A model generated the notes under the pieces. The model saw only the letters and a program-made list of their open reading frames with translations. It did no database searches and was not told the origin of the DNA. A DNA stretch of 64,000 bases from Malaya genurostris (taxonomy: Eukaryota > Arthropoda > Insecta > Diptera > Culicidae), in NCBI RefSeq assembly GCF_030247185.1, contig NC_080572.1:247162570-247226569 (forward strand), written 5' to 3'. Numbering within the stretch: position 1 is the stretch's first letter; each line of letters opens with the position of its first letter. This document shows, one piece after another, positions 15,286 to 27,499 of the stretch. A program made the position numbers and the translations under genes.

Positions 15286-16027
15286 GCTCATTGAATAGAA
15301 GCAGTGAAGTTTGTTCGTGCACAGACTACCAAACCTAAAAATCGAAATATTTTCGTGCCAAAACTATCTAAGTGAAGGTTTAAAATTTTTGTTTTTTTAT
15401 ATCCAAACATCTTCTCTGATTCATCAGACAATAATACACTAATCGAAAGAGAAAGTAAACAAAGAGAATCTCTCATTGTTACATTCGTCGTTTTGATCAT
15501 TTCATACAGAACTTTCCAAGCTTCGTCGTGCAAAGTTGCTAGTTGTTAGTGACATTTAGCAGCTCTGACCTTGAGTGACTGGCGACGAGCAGCCATAGTC
15601 CAATCCACGTGCGAATGTGTTGGTGTGACTATTCTCAGCAGTTGAAAGATTAATGCTAGTGTGAGTATGTCGAAATAACCCAGTGAATTTTGTCGAGCCG
15701 CCTCGTGTCAATTATTGAAGACATATATGCAATAAAAAAACACTGCAATGCCAAGAGAACATTTGAGAAAGACATAAAATCGTTCATGAAACTCTATATC
15801 ACGTAATGGAACTGTCTTCTACTTGGTTCATTAGTTTATAGCTTACGAAATTCTATATGCATTTTTCGCAGTGTATGATTATGAGTCAAAAATGTTTTAC
15901 TTCAGTGTAAAATTGAACCCACAACAAACTTCGACTTCGGCTCGCACACATTCTAATTTCGTATATGCATAGATCTGCGCACTCGGCATCGGTGTGAGTA
16001 ACAGAGACGTCAAATTGCTCGGATCAG
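15286..16027. other. Non-coding spacer
   Basis: An 81-aa minus-strand ORF (15288-15533) has no recognisable motif. The remainder is unassigned, with moderate GC around 15560-15720. Confidence 0.25.
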
Positions 16028-16150
16028 GGTCATGTCGTCGAAAGCCATTTCGCCGAAAGCCGTTTCGCCGAAAGTCATTTCGCCGAAAGGGTCATTTCGC
16101 CGAATGTCATTTCGCGAAAGCCATTTCGCCGAAAGGGTCATTTCGCCCAA
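16028..16150. repeat. Minisatellite of TTTCGCCGAAA units
   Basis: About eight head-to-tail copies of a 15-18 bp unit (CATTTCGCCGAAAG, with variants containing GGGT). The core TTTCGCCGAAA is nearly its own reverse complement apart from the central bases. No cas genes or spacers are present, so it is not a CRISPR array. Confidence 0.85.
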
Positions 16151-18111
16151 TCCTGCAAATGTCTTAAAATCGTAATGGGAATCGATTTGAAATAAAAATA
16201 AATTAAAGATGATAACGTTAACGCCCGTTTTGTTGACCTACAATTGTACTTCTTGAATAAAGATTGATTCATGAACCTCAGAACGGAGTTCTCAAAGAAA
16301 CTTGTTGACTACTAATCATCAAAGCAATTCCATAGGTATCTACCAAGCATATGTATGTGGTATTTTCCGTTTACTAAATAACAAAATATCTAATGTGGCT
16401 TTGCCACATCGATTTGATTCGTGTGCTGTCCGACTACGCTACCGCTCGTTCGGACCTAACTAAAGCAAAGAAACCTAGCTTTGAGTACACCGGGCAAACG
16501 AGGCGGTTACAGGTTTGTATGCAAGAGGCCGCCGCTTCCGACGGCGGGTCGGCGGCCAACTCAACCGCCATCTTGGCTTCGGTTATGTGGCTGCGCCGAG
16601 ACGTATGCTTGATACGGCAAAGGACACCCCAGAACTATAGCTGTTAGACGTGACGTTGACACTTATTATTGCCGCAACTGTCAGGAAATATGAGGATTAT
16701 TGAGAAACCATATATGCATAAAAACAGCGACACTTCAAACTGTGATTTGAAAATTACATGGCTTTAAAACGAATGGAATAAAAATCAAAAGATCGACAGC
16801 AGCAACGCGACCTGAACCGAAAAACATTAGATCACAAAGCACATCAGTTAGCCGACTGAGCCACAGAAACACATATCTGATTGGCTGGTAAATCGTGAAT
16901 ATAAATTCATACAGTCTCACTTGCTAGCCGAGTGCAAATTACACTCGGAAACAGTAAATTTCTGTACGAATTGAATATTGCGTCATTTCAGAATTAAGTA
17001 GTTATGAATTGTATCGTTTGTAAAATTATGTCCCCTGTAAAATTCATAATTTCTTTCTGTGTACACATTTTAGTCTTACACAGATAAAAATATATTGTGA
17101 ATTTACATTTATTTTCAGGCAGACAATTGAATGGTTACATTGTTACATTGCAAAACTAAGCAGTTTGTGAAAATACAGTCTTGTTCAATGAAAAACTAAA
17201 TGAATCTTAATGTAATTTTGAATCAATCATGGTTTTTACTTCATATTTTCGTTTTAACTAATGTCGATTTCATAGTACTATCGGTTTACATGTCGTGTAA
17301 GTTTCATCTTTTCTTTCTGTGTATGTGCAAAGCATTCGATATCAACATGTCTGCATTTAAGATTAAAATTTGATGATATTTGATTGAGACATATGACGAC
17401 ACACGTTATTTTTATGTGTTAAAATCAGAGATGGCATTTCACCAGAGTTATATACGCTAGAGTCAGATTTTTGTCACACCGAGGATGAAAAAAACGAAGC
17501 ACCGCACAAAGAGGAAAGCGCACTTCTTCTCAGTGTCGAATAGACAGCATTTGAGTGTGTGCTTGTGGTTAAAGCAGCTGGCGCGAGTGAAACACATTCT
17601 CTTCGCATGAATCGCTCACATGCGCTCTCGTCTAAATACACCCAAGTGACCACTGGCGCGTGATGGGGAGCGAACACTTCTGTGAACTTCAATTAATAGA
17701 GAGTAGATCTGGCCTTGCTATGAAAAATTTGCAAGGAAAACCGAAAATTTTACGATAAATTGTTTTATTTTGCTGATTTTGCGTGTCCACGCTTCATCTA
17801 CCAAAACCATACAGCAGAGTGCTCACCGGCGTGTACACCTCTGTGAAAGTATCTGCATCCACCTCAGAGAATTTATTAGCTAATGCTCTAGCACTTTGGT
17901 GCGATTCAGTGGAAGAGGTAAAAGGAAATAAACAAACGCACTCATGATGCGTGCACACTTACACAACAGTGGTGTATAAATGTGAAAGAGAAGAGCTTTC
18001 GTTGAAGTTGTCAGTGCGAGGGGAGAAATTTTGCTTGCTCTTCGTCACACAGAGGAGATAGACATCTCTGGTTAAAATTTTAAAGCACAAATGAAGCATA
18101 CTTCAAATAAA
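16151..18111. other. Spacer with a GC-rich patch at about 16480-16620
   Basis: The patch is much more GC-rich than its surroundings (GGCCGCCGCTTCCGACGG, then GGGTCGGCGGCC, then CCGCCATCTTGG) and lies in an 84-aa ORF (16393-16647) without a known motif. It looks inserted. The rest (16700-18110) is AT-rich with short ORFs. The 17474-17692 minus ORF has no recognised domain. Confidence 0.3.
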
Positions 18112-19031
18112 GGGTGATTTTTTAAGAGCTTGAGAACTTTTTTAAACAATAAAACGCATAAAATTTGCAAAATCTCATCGGTTCTTTATTTTAAACGTTA
18201 GATTGGTACATGACATTTACTTTTTGAAGATAATTTCATTTAAATGTTGACCGCGGCTGCGTCTTAGGTGGTCCATTCGGAAAGTCCAATTTTGGGCAAC
18301 TTTTTCGAGCATTTCGGCCGGAATAGCCCGAATTTCTTCGGAAATGTTGTCTTCCAAAGCTGGAATAGTTACTGGCTTATTTCTGTAGACTTTAGACTTG
18401 ACGTAGCCCCACAAAAAATAGTCTAAAGGTGTCAAATCGCATGATCTTGGTGGCCAACTTACCGGTCCATTTCTTGAGATGAATTGTTCTCCGAAGTTTT
18501 CCCTCAAAATGGCCATAGAATCGCGAGCTGTGTGGCATGTAGCGCCATCTTGTTGAAACCACATGTCAACCAAGTTCAGTTCTTCCATTTTTGGCAACAA
18601 AAAGTTTGTTAGCATCGAACGATAGCGATCGCCATTCACTGTAACGTTGCGTCCAACAGCATCTTTGAAAAAATACGGTCCAATGATTCCACCAGCGTAC
18701 AAACCACACCAAACAGTGCATTTTTCGGGATGCATGGGCAGTTCTTGAACGGCTTCTGGTTGCTCTTCACTCCAAATGCGGCAATTTTGCTTATTTACGT
18801 AGCCATTCAACCAGAAATGAGCCTCATCGCTGAACAAAATTTGTCGATAAAAAAGCGGATTTTCCGAATGGACCACCTAAGACGCAGCCGCGGTCAACAT
18901 TTAAATGAAATTATCTTCAAAAAGTAAATGTCATGTACCAATCTAACGTTTAAAATAAAGAACCGATGAGATTTTGCAAATTTTATGCGTTTTATTGTTT
19001 AAAAAGTTCTCAAGCTCTTAAAAAATCACCC
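18112..19031 (-). mobile_element. DD41D transposon copy rearranged into a foldback
   Basis: The left arm 18112-18283 and the right arm 18861-19031 appear to be perfect inverted repeats of about 172 bp, both starting GGGTGATTTTTTAAGAGCTT. In the sister copy (34061-34984) only the left arm exists; the other end is different sequence finishing in a short TIR. Here the transposase 5' end beyond 'AAGCGGATTTTC' has been replaced by an inverted copy of the element's own 3' end, which includes the transposase C-terminus. Confidence 0.85.
18217..18876 (-). CDS. Truncated DD41D (mariner-type) transposase, 219 aa
   Basis: From residue 6 on it is the same protein as the 34166-34876 ORF: SDEAHFWLNGYVNKQN (first catalytic D), GLYAGGIIGPYFF, FQQDGATCHTARDS (second D), and SCDLTPLDYFLWGYVK (third D). 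I count 41 residues between the second and third catalytic aspartates, giving DD41D, the spacing reported for the rosa/VISITOR group of Tc1/mariner elements. The N-terminal DNA-binding half is missing; usual length for such proteins is about 340 aa. The first five residues (MVHSE) come from the inverted arm, so the present start is an accident of the rearrangement. Not expected to support transposition. Confidence 0.85.
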   Translation of the reverse strand: MVHSENPLFYRQILFSDEAHFWLNGYVNKQNCRIWSEEQPEAVQELPMHPEKCTVWCGLYAGGIIGPYFFKDAVGRNVTVNGDRYRSMLTNFLLPKMEELNLVDMWFQQDGATCHTARDSMAILRENFGEQFISRNGPVSWPPRSCDLTPLDYFLWGYVKSKVYRNKPVTIPALEDNISEEIRAIPAEMLEKVAQNWTFRMDHLRRSRGQHLNEIIFKK

Positions 19032-20895
19032 TTTGTTTACAGTATTTATAGAAACACATTTTAAAACAGTGTCGACTTTTTGCAAATGTATTGAAAATTT
19101 TCGATGGCAAATGAACGTCATTTATGTCAGTTACATAGTGGCCGTCTCATGTAAGTGAAAGTATGCAGAAAGATATAAAAGTTAATTGTAAAACAAGTTT
19201 TCCATGTATTAAATAGATATTCCTACAATTTCTTATGTTTTAATTTCATCTGCGACTAATGTATTTTCGGACAGTTCATGGCAATGTTATTGAAAACGCT
19301 TAACGCTTAAAAATTGGCTTCTAAAGTATTTGTATTTTCATAAAAGTGCATCTGTAGCATTAGGCATATCAGCAACATTCTTGAAAACGGAATCGAAAAA
19401 GCTCTCCTAGTGAGGCATTATGCAAGTGTAGCCACTACTAGGCAAAATTTCATTGTTCAAGCGGTGAACGATTAGCTGTCCCCCGAAGAGACTAGCAGTA
19501 AAAATATTTATTGCAATAGGCGTCTTGAATTCAAATAACTGAATAATTGGTTGAAACAACTGAGACATTTTTTTTGTTTTCATGCATACAGGTAACTTTG
19601 CTGGAATTGTGTCATTGCTCAGTTGCACGAATGACACCTCATTGAAACGTTTCATATTCCGCTTAGGGTGTATGTCATTGCTGAACTGTAACGTTTAATT
19701 ACTCGTTTGTGGTGCATGTCTTTGCTGGGTGTCATTGCTAAACTGCCAGCACGATTAATCAAATGAATGAAAGTTTAGTAAAAACAACAACCGATTAATT
19801 GTACCAAAGTTTAACAAATGAAATTCAGATAAAAAGCTAATATTTTAGATGTTTTGCGATCGTTGACTTTTCCGTGTGTGTGTACTTTTCATCAGCAATT
19901 GTGATGCATGTGGTGAAAAGCGTTTCAAACTCTTATCTTGCTCCCCGGTTCGCTGTTCAATACCGACTTTGTACGATACCGGAAGTGTTTCTGACGGGAA
20001 AGTGTCACACTGTGATGAGCACTGTCTGCTTGGCGGGCGGGACACGTTTTGATTCAGCTGTTTCCCGTTACAATAGTCTCAATGCGGGATAGGTAACGAT
20101 TTTTCTTCGTAGTTGCGCACAATGCCATGCAGACATGTCTGTTTCAACACCACCACCCCCATGATGATGACGTTCCGTTGCTCAATCACAGTCAGTTGCA
20201 CAGCCCGTTCGAACCGGAAAACGTCAACCTAGCAGTTGGCCAGTTTCCCAACCATATGTAGGCACGAAATCACACCAGATGGAAAATTGAAGCGTGCAAC
20301 ATTTATCAGTGCCTGTGGGAGCGGCTAGGCTTGCAAACCGTAAGCCTTTTTCGTGACCCAAGCAGATGATGCAGACTAACACAAACGATTTTGTGCGCAT
20401 ACGGAGAAAATTGCATTTCTCGGCATTTTTTCGGTAGTCCTTCAGTTTCTTTTCGTAGCGGTAAATGTCAGTTTGCAGGAAAAAGCGTTTTTTTTTCTCA
20501 GCCAATGTTAATGAAATTGCGAGGATTCACTTTTTGCGACACGCTGGCTGCCTAGCTGGCGATTTATTGCAGCTAACTTTATAACTCTTTCAGTTAACCT
20601 AGCTCCAGTAGTCAATCTAAGAACAGTGCACGATGATGGTCTGAGTATAAAAAAACCGATGCGGGTCGAAAAGTTATCGAATTGAAAAGTTTATCTCGTT
20701 ACTTTACCATTGAGCGGAAAACCGGTGGTTGTAATTAGTTTGACTGGCTTCTGTTCTCTGCTGCTGCGGCAAGAGTGGAAATGTGGGTAAGTTAATAAAA
20801 CTGTTCCGGCTACGAGTGAGCTGAATTATAAGATAAAAAAAACTACTGGTTTTGAAATATACTCGTTTGCATTGAATTTCGGCCAAGATTCCAAA
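19032..20895. other. Non-coding spacer
   Basis: No gene recognised. Near 19600-19750 the word TGTCATTGCT recurs at least three times. Around 20650-20670 a GAGTATAAAAAAACC box could be a TATA element, but nothing convincing follows. The 93-aa minus ORF at 20224-20505 has no known motif. Confidence 0.25.
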
Positions 20896-21440
20896 AGTTT
20901 TGCCTATTATTTGCCTTTCTCGTATAGAAAGGAATGTGCAGTCACATGAAAAACCGACTGGCCAGGAGATTCTCTGTGATAATATAGATTAAATTTAGTC
21001 GAACGTAGCTTGTCTTAAGGTTATTCTTTCTAATATTTGTTAGAAGTAATCGAAACTGATGCTTTTGGAAGAAAATTACTGATGGAAATAGCTTTCATGA
21101 AAACGTTTATGAAAAACCGATCCTAAAATTGTTGAAATTTTTTCTGTCATCTCAGAGAAAATTGAGAAGATCGAATAAATAAAACTAAAACGGCTTGCTG
21201 GAGATACATTTGTTCCAGTTTCAGTTCTATTATAGATCTCCCATATAAAACTTCCACATGCTGAATTTGCTCTAAGATTGTTAAAATCGGCTCAGCCATC
21301 TCCGAGAAAATTCTCCAGTAGAAATATGGTTGAAAGGTGTACACGGATACACACAGACATATTCCGATGTCGTCGAACGAATTTGAATGGTATATAATAT
21401 TAGAGATTCCGGTTTTTCCTACTGTTCTATACCCTTTCAA
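20896..21440. repeat. Diverged short copy of the composite repeat
   Basis: It begins with TTGCCTTTCTCGTATAGAAAGG and a GCAGTCACATGAAAAACCGAC block (compare the AGAAAGGCTATGCAATCACT end at 41110). It ends with TCGGCTCAGCCATCTCCGAG, a short ACACACAGACAT tract, GTCGAACGAATTTGAATGG and TATACCC. The internal CGGAAGTCGGATC core is lost. Confidence 0.55.
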
Positions 21441-21486
21441 AAAGATTAAACATAAACAATTATTTATCAAAGTAAGATTTAGATAA

Positions 21487-22312
21487 GTGTTTATGACTTC
21501 CTCGTTTATTCGATTCTGGAGGCCGCAGAACAAGCCCAAACCAAATGATTTCTTGTTCCATCGACCAACAGAAGGCCCTCCAAACCCTTGGTGGGACAAA
21601 GAGTGCTCAGATGCTAAACACGCGAAACAAAATGCTTTCAAGACGTTTTCAAAACGAAGAGGAGGAACTCCTCATAATTCTGAAAAATTCTTGGTTTAAG
21701 AAACTAACTACAAGAGCATACTTCGGGCCAAGAAATTTAGCTATTGGAGACATTTTGTCGAAGGTTTGTCAAGAGAAACCTCAATGAGCACTTTTTGGAA
21801 CACGGCCAGACGAATGAGGAATACTCGAACCGATGGATATTTGACTTTGCTAGGAAAGTTTGTCCAGATTCTGTTCCTACGCAGATCATTATTCGGGAGT
21901 CTAACCAAAATAATTATTTATTTGATAGCCTCTTTTCAATGATGGAATTTTCTATAGCACTCTTGTCTTGTAACAATAACGCTCCTGGGTTGGACAGAAT
22001 TAAATTCAACTTGGTAAAAAATTTGCCCGATCTCGCAAAAAGACGTTTGTTGGAATTGTTCCACAAGCTTCTTGAGATAAATATTGTTCCATCTGACTGG
22101 AGGCAAGTGAAAGTTGCTGCCATTCAAAAACCGGGGAAACCAGCTTCCAATCACCACTCATATAGACCCATTGCGATGTTCTCCTGCATCAGGAAATGGT
22201 TCGAAAAAATTATTCTTCGACGTCTCGACACTTGGATCGAGACGAACGGTTTGTTGTCAGATACTCAGTTTGGCTTCCGAAGAAATAAAGGGACGAATGA
22301 TCTGGTCGTTTC
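21487..22312 (+). pseudogene. Non-LTR retrotransposon fragment, pre-RT and start of reverse transcriptase (I superclade-like)
   Basis: Three frames must be combined. At 21487-21690: PPNPWWDKECSDAK. At about 21700-21830: SILRAKKFSYWRHFVEGLS followed by FWNTARRMRN. From about 21840 to 22310: NAPGLDRIKFNLVKNLPD, VPSDWRQVKVAAIQKPGKP, SYRPIAMFSCIRKWFEK and LLSDTQFGFRRNKGTND. These are the linker and RT motifs 0-3 of I/R1/Loa-type elements. The catalytic YADD region is absent: the RT breaks at 22312 into unrelated AT-rich sequence. No endonuclease domain is seen upstream. A dead fragment. Confidence 0.75.
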
Positions 22313-24289
22313 GTGTAATTCTAAGACATTTGGAATCAACAAAAAATTTTGATTTCGGAAGTCTCAAAATTCTCAATCGATTTTTTCCTTTTTTTTCTCG
22401 AGAAGATCTCGAAGTTTCATGCAATTCTAAGACATTCATTATCGAAATAAGTTTTTTAGATTTCGAAAAACTATCCACATCCGATATAGATCAAACTTTT
22501 AAGCACCCCCAGCTTTACGAAATTTGAAATGACACTTTTTTATTGGCACCGTAATAGACATGATCTAGTCTATCTCTTACCGCATGTAGAACGAAGCGTT
22601 TCTTTACAATGATTGTGAAAGCATTTAGATTAAAAACCTGATCTCGAGCATTTCAAGAAACGTGTGGCATGTCATTAGACTTCACATGTTCCGATTTAAG
22701 TGAAACTTGGTTCACGTTTTCAATATAACAAACCATTTATTTTTCACGGATAGAAAGACCAATCCATCTCAAGACTAACTCTTCAAACAGGCGAAAGATT
22801 TTTTGTACACACTTTTTCCATAACACTGTAACTCGGAAACGATTATTTGTACGAAAATGGTTTACAAAAAATTAGAGGGTTGTATTCAAGGCACGACCGT
22901 GCACAATAACATGAAAAATGGAATATTTCTAGGGTTTTGTTCGTATGGGAATGGAGATTTAAGTATGCAAACCGATCCGTTGATAAATTAAAACATTTTT
23001 AAGCTTACAATATTGAAGCTTTGTAATCATTTAAATGAGAAAAATCCATTAACAAATCATCGAGGAACAAGCGCTGCAAATTAGATCCGAAAAATCTATC
23101 GCCGATAATTCTAAATTGGCCTGATAGTTACCAGAGAACCAAAATAAAATACTCAATTCAAACCAATTTTTCAATGGTATGCAATTGAAATATTCAAATG
23201 ACGTTGTCTCATAAGCTTAAGTTAAATGTTTCCGAATCGATTATTTGTTGAATTATATAAATCCATCAACAAATGACTGAGTTATAAACGTTCAAAATTA
23301 TGACAGAAAAATGTTACGCGATTAGTTTTGCATGTTTTAAATTGACCCCCAGCCTCGGGAAGCGAAGTAAGGCATTTTTAATGGCAAAATCGACCAAAAA
23401 TTTTCTAAATACAGGGGATATTTCAAAAGAATCGGTATGATATATAAGATACTCAAGCGAACACGGTGTTGCGCAGACAACAGGAAATTTCACCAACACA
23501 TAATGTGAAAGCGAAAATCCAGCAACTGAACGCATATACAATCCAGTCATCAGCTCACCGGACAAGCTACTTGTTTCATTCGCAGTCAAACATCAACTAG
23601 GCAAAGAAATATTGTGTAGCATATATTTATAGATTTCTCTTCATAGTACGCATAACGATGCGGTGTTTTTTAGGCATGACGCAAAGCCTCCTATGCCTAA
23701 CAAGAATTTGACGTCATTTTGTACAACTGGGATTGGTGGATGAAAACATAGATCGATTCCAACCATTTTTTCAATAGTATGCTATTGAAATACTGAAACG
23801 ACGTCGTCATACATGTTTAAGTTAAAAGTTTCCGAATCGATTGGTTGTTAAATTATAACAATCCATCAACAAATGACCGAGTTATTAACGTTCAAAATTA
23901 TGACACAAAAAGGTTACGCGACTATTTTTGAAACTTTTAATTGACACCCTGCCCCATATAGTGAAGAGTAAGGCATTTTTAATGCCAACAAATAGAGTTG
24001 TGTAGGGCACAAGACCGATTACGATGACAATTAGATTGCAATGTTCAAATTTGTTAATAAATTCATTTAATTGTAAAAATTCACAACAAACCGTTTCATC
24101 GTCATCAAAGATTTCTTAATTTAAGTTAGGAATTATTATGACATCAATTTCAAAACCTTGTTCGTCAAATCTGTCTCAAAAACACAAATTAAATAACGAT
24201 TTAAAAGGATATCCATAAACCGAAACCCACATTTATGGATTTTAAAAATTGCAGCAAAATGTCGTTTCAATCGAATATTATTAGATCAA
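22313..24289. repeat. AT-rich region with a diverged 230-bp direct repeat
   Basis: Segments 23156-23396 and 23754-23982 share order and sequence (TTTTTCAATNGTATGCNATTGAAATA, split by gaps; CCGAATCGATT; ATCCATCAACAAATGAC; GTTCAAAATTATGACA; AAGGCATTTTTAATG) at roughly three quarters identity by eye. A third diverged version is at 44378-44520. No coding region recognised between 22313 and 24289. Confidence 0.55.
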
Positions 24290-25340
24290 AATTAAATATA
24301 TGGTCATTGACTGTCAGCATATCCGTTTGACTTTTGTTGCAATACTGAAATCCATGATATTCTGTTTCAAAAGATCAATTGACGGTGGTGATTAAACTGA
24401 GCTTCGAATTGAAGAGAAACGATTGAAGAACTGAATGCTACCCGTTCTGTACGTCAGCGAAGGTTGTGTGTTAGAATGTGAAGTTTACTGCAGTAGAGTG
24501 ATCGTCAATATGTGCCACATTCGGTTTCATTTGAATTGAATGAAGTTTTACAGGACTGATCCCTTCACCAAGCGTGAACAAAAATGATCAATATTTTTTT
24601 CAAATATTAATGAAGAAAATAAATGTTGAGAATCTGTGAATACCGGATGAAACTGAGTAGTAGTAGGTTAGATAGACAACTGATCGTTTTGTTGTTTTAA
24701 ACGATCGATATTATTCTTTGTGTACATAAACTGATTCGCGAACAACAACTTTTTCTCCGCATCGGTATATGTGAATAGAAATTCTATCTATGATTCTTGA
24801 TATGAAATTAAACATATAAATAGATTTGAAAATTATTTAGTTCTTTTATTAAATGATGCACAGGTGAAGTTATGTCATCATGCCAATGATTTTGGTCTGT
24901 TACAAAGAACGAACAATTTAGCTATAGGCGAGAAAATGAATTATGAGAGTATTTTGGTTATAATTGGGCACAATGACTGAAAACATTCCATTTTTCTATG
25001 TGACTGTTTTGCGCTATACGCTTTGTGCGATGGTTCGTTCAATTTATGCGGTTGGGATTTGTGCGCTTTATTTTGGTACTGAATTGATGAATGAATGATT
25101 GTTCATACCAAACATTTTAGAAAACTTCAATTTTGAGTTATTTGCTATTATCTCATACTACGGAAAATTTCATCATAAATTGCTGAACATATTTCCGATG
25201 GTATGAGGTTTAAAATAAGTTGCTGCATTAAATACAACAAGTGATATTCACGATTAAGTTCTTGCAAAAAATGTATTTTGAGAAGGCGCTCCATAGTAAA
25301 ATGAGACGTATTCACTTCAATATTTTTATGCATTTTCCAG
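24290..25340 (+). repeat. Dispersed repeat, same family as 41755-44790
   Basis: Shared blocks in the same order include GTCAGCATATCC, CTTTTGTTGC, GATCAATTGACGG, ACTGAATGCTACCCGTTC, TGTGAAGTTTACTGCAGTAGAG, AATTGAATGAAGTTTTACAG, TATTTCCGATGG and GGCGCTCCATAGTAAA. No ORF with known motifs. The identity of the family is unknown. Confidence 0.6.
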
Positions 25341-25350
25341 CTCTAAGTTT

Positions 25351-25596
25351 GTGATGAAAAATAATCAGAAAAATAATTTGTGTGATCGGATTGAAAGAGG
25401 AAGTGACTTGCATAGGTACAATACTAGAAATGCGTCTGATGCGAGAACACCAAGCTTTTTGTCAGCCAGATCGCAAAACTCGTTATTGTACAAAGGGATT
25501 AGTTTTTCCAATTCGATGCCAGGACGAATCAAGCGGGCTGCAACATTGAAGGAGTTCAAAAAATTGTGTATTTCACACATAAAATCTATTTTGTAA
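25351..25596 (+). pseudogene. 3' end of a Jockey/CR1-type retrotransposon ORF2
   Basis: The frame contains HRYNTRNA, then LLYKGISFSNSMPGRIKRA and LKEFKKLCISH, ending in a TAA. This spacing (H-x-Y-x-TR, then a G-x-x-x-x-N-x-x-P core, then FK) is typical of the extreme C-terminus of Jockey/CR1-like ORF2 proteins. The reverse transcriptase itself is absent upstream, where the unrelated repeat 24290-25340 lies. A TTTTATTTTTG-rich stretch follows at 25660-25690. Confidence 0.55.
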
Positions 25597-27499
25597 TTAG
25601 TTCTTTAATGAATTAGTGCAATTTGATTTATTTCGAAAACTGTGTAAAATGACGAAGATTGTATTTATTTTATTTTTGTTTTTTTTATGTGGAACACATC
25701 TTTATTAGGGGTGCAAATCAGAAATTCAAGAAAAACTACACGTAGAAATGTGGTCAGGTTTTTAACACTTACAGCTCAGTCTGTTTTGTATCAATTATTA
25801 ATATTATTTCATCATTTGATAGGAAATATTTCTACGTATTGATTTGAATGTTCATAGCCATGCATTTTGAATTGTATATCATTGAAAAGTTGATTAATAG
25901 CTAGCAGTGTCCTATTTTGTCTGCAAAAAATCTCCAGCATACCGGATTTCCCTGCCATAGTCGACGGTTTTGAAGGAGTAAGCGATGTATCAAAGAGAGA
26001 GCATCGCTCTGATTGGTCAATCGATGCAAAAGCGAAGCTGTTGGAAGCACGCGAATCTATAAATAGAAGCCAAATCAAAGCTAACGTTTCACTCCTATTC
26101 CTAGCATGCTAGAGGTAGGATGTTGCTAGACAGCAAGACAAAAACGTGCCATAAAACGATTTGAAGCTTTAAAGGCTGATGCCAGTTGTTAGCGTAAAAC
26201 CGTGTCGCTCGCTGTGCGTATTACATTTCTCTTCATGCTCTCTCGTAAATGTGTAAAATGACTCTCGATGTGGCCGGGTGGCCAAGAAAGTTTTGATATT
26301 TTCGGTTACAAGTTTGACTACACCAAATAAAATTCAATAAAGCTACTTTGTTTGGCAGCCTTGATGAGCCGATTTTATTTCTCTCTCATGTTTCGTTACG
26401 TTACCAGGCAGAAATGGTGCCGCCATAGAAACGTACTTACCATTACAAAAATAACATTCACTTATATGTTTTTATGCACTAATCGCATCTAAACTAAATT
26501 ATCTAGACATTGTCAGGATAGATTTTTGATCCATGCTTTTGAAGGCGAGATATTCAATGAACAAGTTGAAAGTTACCGTTTTCAGCTATGCAATTCTTCC
26601 TTCAGAAAAAAGACTTTCCCGACCGCTAACGTCAAACAATCATTCTGAAATTTTCACAGAATAATCTAAACTAATTTTCTAAGAGATTGTCAGTTGGGTT
26701 TATTGATATTCGTCACCGTTTCTGAGAAAATCAGATTTGAAGTGAGAAAATAGCCCTTTAAAACGCCCTAAAACACACTGGCCTCAGTCCTTAATTGGTA
26801 TGCTCTGACCTTGTGTCATGCAAGCTTGGAATTCCATGTTATGTCGTTTCCCCATGAGAAATTGACAACTACCTCTGGATAAATTTTAAATGCTTAATAT
26901 TAATTTCTAATTTATATTAGATGAACTCGATTGATAATGAGAAATAGTTTATCGCTTCAACCGAAATCGCAGAATGGTAGAGAAACTTAACGCTAAAAAA
27001 CTGCTTGCATAAAAAACTTGAACACAAGCTTGGCGAAGATAAGCTTAATTATCGAAATCGCAAGTATGTACAAAGATATAATTGCATATATTTGGGATAA
27101 TGGTCTAATTTCGTCGGTCATAAAACAAATGCAAATCAAGACAAATGATGTTCGGTGTTGGTTCGGATTGATTGAACTTTTTGATTGTAGATCATTAGAA
27201 ATTTTGGTTGCCTTGTTTCACATCAACGGCTCGAACAACCCCATGGGGCTGATCCTTGTAGTTTTTTCAAGTAAGACGCATTAGGTTGTTATGTTCTGTA
27301 TGATGATGATGGATTTTTAATAATTTGTTTAGTTAAAAAAAAATGAGTTGTCTACAAAAGTATGTGCCTCACGCGCGCAAAGCAGGTAGAGGCAATCTGG
27401 AAATTGAATATGACTGGAACTGGATATGTTCTCTTTTATTTTTGAGAGCTTTAGCAATCTACGTGTCGAGATCGAATCTTGATTTTGTAAGATTTGATG
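25597..27499. other. Non-coding region with one isolated TATA box
   Basis: No gene recognised. Between 26000 and 26066 a CTGATTGGTCAATCG CCAAT-like box precedes a consensus TATAAATAG. 26770-26860 and 27100-27290 are unassigned. The 88-aa ORF at 27018-27284 has no known motif. Confidence 0.25.
26012..26066 (+). promoter_or_regulatory. Possible core promoter: CCAAT-like box plus TATA box
   Basis: ATTGGTCAAT at about 26014 and TATAAATAG at 26058-26066 are spaced like a compact promoter, but no ORF or splice donor of note follows within 300 bp. A similar TTCTGATTGGCTGGTG word occurs at 44345, so this may be part of a repeat. Confidence 0.2.

Noticed and set aside
16028..16150. Tandem short repeat that might suggest a CRISPR array
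   Set aside because: Units are contiguous with no spacers, and the genome is eukaryotic.
18730..18927. 65-aa plus-strand ORF ending in the transposase C-terminus
   Set aside because: It exists because the 3' end of the element was duplicated in inverted orientation.
20650..20670. TATA-like GAGTATAAAAAAACC
   Set aside because: No convincing initiator or ORF follows, and such words are expected by chance in AT-rich DNA.
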